Below, one piece after another: positions 58,568-64,000 of a stretch of 64,000 nucleotides of DNA. This DNA comes from Pollenia angustigena. Taxonomy: Eukaryota > Arthropoda > Insecta > Diptera > Polleniidae. Made by a program: the position numbers and the translations under genes. The notes beneath the pieces were generated by a model. The model saw only the letters and a list, made by a program, of their open reading frames with translations. It did no database searches and was not told where the DNA came from. Positions within the stretch are counted from its first letter, which is position 1; each line of letters opens with the position of its first letter. Where the stretch lies: contig OV884056.1 of NCBI GenBank assembly GCA_930367215.1, positions 90,841,285 to 90,905,284 on the forward strand. The letters run 5' to 3'.

Positions 58568-58908
58568 TAAGCGTTAAAAGCCAAGCGAATAAATTTGGTG
58601 TGAAAAATTCTACAATATGTGGTCTGTATGTACAAAGTGTGGGGCCTGCCAAATTCCCAAAAATGGAAAATAAATTATCCCAAGGGTTTTTGAATATGAG
58701 AAACTTAAAGATTCCAGCGGATTTATGTTAAAAAAAGTCCAAAGAAATTCATAATATTGTTTTGTATTCAATGTCAGCGATGGATGAATTAAAAACTTTA
58801 AAAAGAGCTACGGCGCACATTGGTTGAAGAGCGGCATTAATTAATTTTTTTCATTTTCGCCGATTTGGAATTTTTTTTTTGGTATTTTGTTGTCAGATAT
58901 CTGAGGCG

Positions 58909-59447
58909 TTTGGTACAAGTCAAAAAAATATACTAAATGAACTTCTGACGTAAAAGACTATTTCAGATGTTGTCAGTAGAATTGTATGGCGATTCTTTTC
59001 ATATAATAAATTAACCCTCTAGCACTCATTTTAAGTGGTAATTTTTTTCCTTTTTTTAACCTCTACACACTAAAACGGCACGTTAGATGGTTAAATTATT
59101 TTGCTAATATTTTCTGCATCAAATTTCACTAGATGTCTTCCAAGACCAAAAAATTGTGCGATGTATGTAAAACGGATTTTCGAAAAATTAAAAAAATTCA
59201 AGGCCCGGAATTTCGAAAACCCGTTTTACATACATTGTATGATTTTTTGGTCTTTTGTTTAAACCCTCTAACGTGCCGTTTTAGTGTAGAAGTTTGAAAA
59301 AGAACAAAAATGGCCCCTTAAAATGAGTGTTAGAGGGTTAATATATTCCATGAAAAGAATCGTCATACAATTGTACTGAAGACATCTGAAATGATTTTTT
59401 AGCTCAGAAGTACATCTAGTATATTTTTTTTTGACTTATACCAAACT
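58909..59447. repeat. ~540-bp imperfect palindrome
   Basis: Arms of about 260 bp centred near 59190: TTTGGTACAAGTCAAAAAAA at the left and TTTGGTATAAGTCAAAAAAA inward from the right. Inner words include 'taaccctcta', 'ctaaaacggcacgtta' and 'atgtatgtaaaacgg' with their complements. No coding frame. Confidence 0.8.
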
Positions 59448-59499
59448 CCTTTTCAAAAAATTCAAAAACTTTAGGGGCCCATATTTCGGGAGCCCGGAG

Positions 59500-59679
59500 C
59501 TACCTTTTCAAAACCCTGTTTTTTTTTGTTGCACAGAGTTATTTGTATCAGGTTTGCTGTTCGATGAAGTTCAGGAAGCGAGGAAGAAAGACTATAGAGC
59601 CTACAGATTACATCATTTGCGAAGAATTGGACGTGTAGCCACTAATGAAGCCAAATGCATAACCTTTTATTGTAGTTAG
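59500..59679 (+). other. protein-like fragment, unknown
   Basis: A frame ending at 59679 contains FDEVQEARKKDYRAYRLHHL then RRIGRVATNEAKC. Its charged, ordered composition is unlike chance AT-rich frames, so it may be transposon or gene debris. No start or splice context was found. Confidence 0.3.
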
Positions 59680-60058
59680 ATTTTTATAAATATGTAGATT
59701 TTGCTCAAAGCTGCAAATAAAAAAATTGGAGTACGATAATGATGTTAAAAAATTATTAAAAGACTTTGCTTAAATTACGTATTCATGTTTTTTCTATTTG
59801 TTTTTTCAATGGGAGTGGGCGGATCATCTATATATTTTCAGGAGCTCATTCTACAACTATAGTATTTATTTTTTGTGAAAATTGAGTTGATGCATTAAAA
59901 ATCAACGCAGTTATGCTACTTTTTTAATACAAGTTGTATGGGAAGTGGGCGGATATTTTTCAAGTTTCACACAAATTATTATGAGTGTTTAAAAATGCTA
60001 TATGCCAAAAAAAACAATGCCGTAGCTCAAAATTTAATTTTCACTTTGTATGGGAGGT

Positions 60059-60421
60059 AGGGATGCCAATCGGGATTGATTTTAGAAAATGCCGGGATTA
60101 GAGATTTTGAAATCGGGATTTTTTTAAACAAACAATCTTTTTTTTATTTATTTATGAATTTTCAAAAGGTATTATATATATAACATATATTTTTAAAAAA
60201 GAAAAATAAGAATTATAAAAATAAAAAATACAACTGAAAAAAAATTTTTGATAATTTTTTTTTTTTTGTATAGAGTATACAAATTTAATAAAAACCGAAC
60301 ATTTTTTTACACAAAACTTGATATATTAAAAATCCCGGGAATAAAAAAAAATAAGTCTCGGGATTCGGGATTTGTAAATCCCGGAATTTCGGAATACGGG
60401 ATTTCCCGTTTGGCATCCCTA
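60059..60421. mobile_element. 363-bp hAT-type MITE
   Basis: Ends TAGGGATGCCAATCGGGA and, inward from the right, TAGGGATGCCAAACGGGA. Flanks ATGGGAGG / ATGGAAGG are an 8-bp duplication with one mismatch. Repeated 'cgggatt' words lie near both ends. Confidence 0.75.
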
Positions 60422-60591
60422 ATGGAAGGTGGGCGTAAAACTGGGCGGATCATTATTATTTTTCCATTTTTTTCTTGATTCAAACAAAAAATGCCTGTGT
60501 GCCAAGTTTCATTATCTTTTGACAACTTCTTTTATTTTTTGCCGCTCGTTCTATGAACTTCAACCAATGTGCGGCGTTCGCTTGCTTCAAA

Positions 60592-61400
60592 TACCCAGCG
60601 GCGAATTTGTCGATTACAGAAGCGATGATGTGATAGACACGAGTAAGATAGTAATGCACACCATCTGAATTACAACATAGTACACTTTTTCGAATGCATT
60701 GCCGCATTTGTGGAGTGAACGCTTACTACTTGCACACAAAGTAAGCGGGATAGTGAAGTGTTCATTCAATAAATAAAAACTCAATACGGCTTCACACACA
60801 TTGTAAGCAGGCAGTAGACAGTCTATACACAATCTAGCTTACTTCGTGGGCAAGTGGAAAGCGTCTTGCACACAACTTCGCACACATTGTAAGCAGGCAG
60901 TACACAGTCTATACACAATCTCGATTACTTCGTTGGCAAGTAGAAGGCGACTTGCACACAACTTCGCACACATTGTAAGCAGGCAGCAGACAGTCTATAC
61001 ACAATCTCGCTTACTTCGTGGGCAAGTGGAAGGCGTTCACTCACTACTTCACACACATTGTAAACAGGTAGACTTTTTGGATTTTCGCGTTATTTCAGAA
61101 TGTTAGATTTTCAGGACATTCAGACCAGACTTTCGTTATAAATTGAAAAATATATGTTTAACTCGCGATAAATTTTTAGATTGTCTCTTATTAAAAATAA
61201 ACTACTTAACAAAGTAGCAATTGAAAAATAACGGGACCCATACAGAATTTATCAGAACATTATAAAAGATGAACGAAATTCATTTTGTAAGTTCCATACA
61301 CTTCTGTCATACACTTTGTAAGCTAGAATTCATTGAACCCGAAGTGATACACACTTCATTGAAGAGATGTGATGTGGTATGCAAAGTTCGCCGCTGGGTA
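60592..61400. mobile_element. TACCCAGCGGCGAA element holding a tandem array
   Basis: Begins TACCCAGCGGCGAA and ends with its exact inverse TTCGCCGCTGGGTA. Most of the interior is the 86-bp tandem array at 60787-61075. Confidence 0.75.
60787..61075 (+). repeat. 86-bp tandem repeat, ~3.3 copies
   Basis: 'ttgtaagcaggcag' starts at 60801, 60887 and 60973; a variant follows at 61058. Each unit has 'gtctatacacaatct' and 'acttcg.gggcaagt'. The frame reading through it is a by-product of the period. Confidence 0.85.
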
Positions 61401-61404
61401 CCTG

Positions 61405-61940
61405 GAGACGTTTAAGAGAGGGAACCGTTTTAGAGATTTAGAAAAGTTTTTAAAGTTTTATTTTCTTTTTTTAAAAACAAATTTTTGTTTTTTTAACCCA
61501 ATAAACAATTAATAAAACATTGAACATGAAAAACTTAAATTTTTATGGAAAAAAACGTTTTTAAAGGGAAATTAGATGCCATTCGTAAATATTTTTTTTT
61601 CATTATTTTTTATTGAATCTTCATATATTAAATATGAACTAAAAATAATTAATCAAATCTTAACCTAACTAGATGACCCGTGCGAATATTTCGCACCGTA
61701 ATTTTTATCAATGAAAATATTAATTTTTCAATTTCTAATTATTTTTCGTCATTAGTGTTAGAAATAAGCTTTAAAATGAGATATCATTCATTAAATTTGA
61801 TGCGGTGGTATGGGAGATATTTGCAACCGACAAAAAAAAGTGCTTTAGAAATAATATATATGATACTTTATTTTATGTCCTGCCAGTGCCAGACAAAATT
61901 TTTCTTCATCGCGGTTCTGTTCTTATAAATAAATAGGTGT
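61405..61940. other. no gene recognised
   Basis: AT-rich. 'actagatgacccgtgcgaat' at 61669-61688 resembles ends of dispersed insect repeats (compare 'cccgttgcgcttcgcta' at 2050). Nothing coding. Confidence 0.35.
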
Positions 61941-63480
61941 TTATCGCTCATCTAAATGGATAAGTGCTGCAGTATCTCTTTTCCTTAAGCGAGTGTGGCC
62001 GCTATCATTTAAAATATTTCGAGCTAGTGGGTTCGGATGCAATTCGAGCCTTTTTAAGTATTTTACTGCATATTGCTTAATCATAGTTTTAACTAATGGA
62101 ACATTAAGATCCTTGTGAATATTGGAGTTTTTAACATACCAAGGGGCAGCTGTGATTATTCGAAGAAGTTTGTTTTGGCGCCTTTGAATTTTTTCGATAC
62201 TAGAGGCCGAGGTAGTGCCCCATAACTGAATACCATAGCACCAGATTGGCTTTAAGATAGAGTTGTAAAGTAGTAGTTTGCAGTCGAGACTAAGGACAGA
62301 GTTTCTTCCAATAAGCCAATGAATTTGGATGGCTTTTAGTTTCATTTGAGTTAATTTTTCCTCTATATGGCTTTTCCACGTTAAACGGCGATCTAGATGA
62401 ATACCGAGGTATTTTACATGCGAATTTTGAGGTATTATTTGATTATTGATTTTAATAGGGAGGCATGATTCCCGACGCAAGTTGAATGTTATATGTACGC
62501 ATTTTTGCTCATTGACCTTTATCCTCCATTGTTTTAACTATATTTCTAGCTGAAAAATATGATGCTGTAAGTAACGAGATGCTTCATAACGGTTTTCGTG
62601 GACGCTTAGAAAAGCTGTATCGTCTGCAAATGTTGAAGATTGGATGTAGTTGTTTATTGGCATGTCCGATGTATAAATTAAGTATAATAGAGGGCCCAGG
62701 ATGCTGCCTTGTGGGACTCCAGCGCCAATTGGCTGAGGTGAACTTAAGAAAGTTCCTTCTTTAATAATAAATTGACGACCGAATAAGTAGCTTTCTAACA
62801 GCTTGTTTGTGTTTGCTGGTAAATTTTGCTTCAATTTATGTAATAAACCTTCATGCCAGACTTTATCAAAAGCTTGAGAAACATCGATGAAGAGAGCGGA
62901 ACAATATTTTCTTTCTTCAAACGCTTTTCTTATAGCGCTTACTATTCGATGGGTTTGTTAAATTGTGCTGTGTTCTCTTCTAAAGTCGAATTGGTGGTTA
63001 GGAATACATCTATTTTCATTTAAAATTTGAGTTAATTTTGACACTAGCAGCTTCTCAAACAGCTCTGATATATTAGAAAGTAAGCTTATAGGCCTATATG
63101 ACTCAACTTTTGTGTGATCCTTTCCTGGTTTAGGTATCATGGAAACTAAGGATACCTTCCACTTTTGAGGATAGTATTCAAGGCGTAAAATAACATTAAA
63201 GATTAAAAGAAGTTTTCTAAGTCTGCATTAACTTTCTTAGCCTTTTTGTACACTCCTTTAGTAAGTTTTTAAGTTGAGGAGATCTGTGCAATTGCCACTC
63301 TCTTCGAGCTCTTCTTTTTCAGACAGGAGACGCTCGACATCTGTAGAAAAAATTTTAATATTTTTTGTGTTTTTGGGGGCAATACTGGAATGTTGAACAG
63401 CTAACTTCAGAAAACTGTCAAAATTAATAATAGAGCGGAATATTTTATGTGCAATGGGTACTGAGATATTTTTTATATTT
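61941..63480 (-). pseudogene. Jockey-clade non-LTR retrotransposon, reverse transcriptase remnant
   Basis: Minus-strand pieces in order: linker EWQLHRSPQLKNLL (about 63300); RT with PKPGKDHTKVESYRPISLLS (from 63137); FIDVSQAFDKVWHEGLLHKL; the palm motif GAGVPQGSILGPLLYLIYTS; catalytic FADDTAFLS (about 62620); then the thumb and C-terminal part with HVKYLGIHLDRRLTWKSHI and YNSILKPIWCYGIQLWG, to the stop at 61941. Lesions: in-frame stops near 62959 (after EHSTI) and near 62535 (after FQLEI), FGFR changed to FDFR, and frameshifts upstream. No endonuclease domain, so it is 5'-truncated and dead. Confidence 0.85.
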
Positions 63481-63527
63481 TAACCAATTAATTTGTGTAG
63501 ATACAATTCTATTTGGGTTAATTATAG

Positions 63528-64000
63528 CAGGCGCGGATCCAGCTGGAGCTTTACGGGGGGGAAATTTTGTATGATACAAAAAGTAAAAAATTTGTTTTTT
63601 TAAAGTTTATTAAAAACAATATGTGTATATTATATTAAAAAAAAAACTCAACAAAAAGGTTAAATAAAATATAAGATCAGTTCAATATACTTTACTATTT
63701 TTAAATAAGCAATTTTTGATTTCCTTGTGAGGCAAATTTAGACAGTACAGTATGTCTTCTGTCATTGTTGATCTGAGTCATGTTTTTATTCGACGAAGAG
63801 TAGGAAATGACCTCCCGCTCGTAGCATAACTGACGAGCATTGAAACGAACATTTGAAATATTTTTCTTAGATTTGGGTAGATATCTTCATCACAGTTTAT
63901 TAAAGCATCTTCAACGTTATCTGACAGATCAGGCTCGAGTTTAGATGTTAGTAGGTGTTTATCTCTTTTATCAAATATAATCATGAGCTGATTGTGGTTT
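63528..64000 (-). mobile_element. hAT element 3' part, runs off the window
   Basis: The terminus is CAGGCGCGGATCCAGCTGGA at about 63528, followed by a G run, as in insect hAT ends. It reads on the minus strand and contains the transposase fragment at 63680-64000. Confidence 0.55.
63680..64000 (-). pseudogene. hAT transposase, C-terminal dimerisation domain
   Basis: Frame DEDIYPNLRKIFQMFVSMLV followed by SYATSGRSFPTLRRIKT is the hAT dimerisation block (consensus ATSERSFS.LRRIKTWLRSTM). The next codon, usually W, is a TGA stop, and LRSTMTED follows, so the copy is inactive. Similar to ZMYM1 / 52-kDa-repressor-type hAT proteins. Truncated by the window edge. Confidence 0.75.

Noticed and set aside
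60846..61106. 86-codon frame with repeated motifs
   Set aside because: The frame results from the 86-bp tandem repeat, whose period is not a multiple of three; its units are read in different frames.

Overview
This 64-kb window is AT-rich eukaryotic DNA. Its genes are split by short introns with GT..AG junctions. Most of the sequence is nested transposable-element debris: mariner, pogo-like, hAT, PIF/Harbinger, a Jockey-clade LINE, tRNA-headed SINEs and many MITEs. The mix of secreted fibrinogen-related (FReD) genes, Jockey, mariner and abundant TA- or TWA-duplicating MITEs suggests a dipteran, probably a calyptrate fly. That assignment is inference, not a database result. No bacterial features, CRISPR arrays or rRNA were seen.

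Host genes. Three paralogous FReD genes share one exon plan with identical intron phases: signal-peptide exon, helical exon, short polar exon, 46-nt exon, about 540-nt FReD exon, about 120-nt last exon. FReD-A (6187-7178, minus) has four clean exons, including the whole FReD domain, but its 5' exons are not resolved. FReD-B (32374-39387, plus) is a six-exon pseudogene with an 8-bp insertion, a 1-nt deletion and a lost splice donor. FReD-C (48429-52650, plus) assembles into an intact 317-residue secreted protein. A fourth gene (19436-20024, minus) is a four-exon small secreted protein of 124 residues that I do not recognise. Its phases, signal peptide and poly(A) signal all agree.

Layout. 1-6.1 kb: a mariner element with another transposon inside it, plus older repeats. 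6.2-7.2 kb: FReD-A. 8.3-14.2 kb: a 2.2-kb direct duplication, one copy of which carries a 1-kb TA-flanked insertion, giving an empty and a filled site in one window. 14.5-19.3 kb: SINE, MITEs and dispersed repeats. 19.4-20.1 kb: the small secreted gene. 20.3-31.8 kb: family-1 repeats, a hAT element with an exact 8-bp duplication and a deleted mariner inside it, a 153-bp tandem array, a hAT-like fragment, and a nest of a TA-MITE holding a hAT and a SINE-bearing MITE. 32.4-39.4 kb: FReD-B, whose 5.8-kb intron holds a PIF/Harbinger element with remnants of both its proteins, a LINE fragment and further MITEs. 41-48.2 kb: MITEs, a 1.38-kb near-palindrome and a pogo-like element. 48.4-52.65 kb: FReD-C. 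52.8-64 kb: MITEs, tandem repeats, palindromes, a Jockey-clade remnant and a hAT terminus that runs off the end.

How the genes may work together. Arthropod FReD lectins are secreted and bind acetylated sugars on microbes. A FReD cluster with one intact member, one pseudogene and one unresolved member fits birth-and-death evolution of an immune-type family. The small secreted gene could serve haemolymph or secretions as well, but nothing in the sequence proves a link. Reading was by eye: coordinates of repeat ends are good to a few bases where a target duplication is quoted and less exact otherwise.
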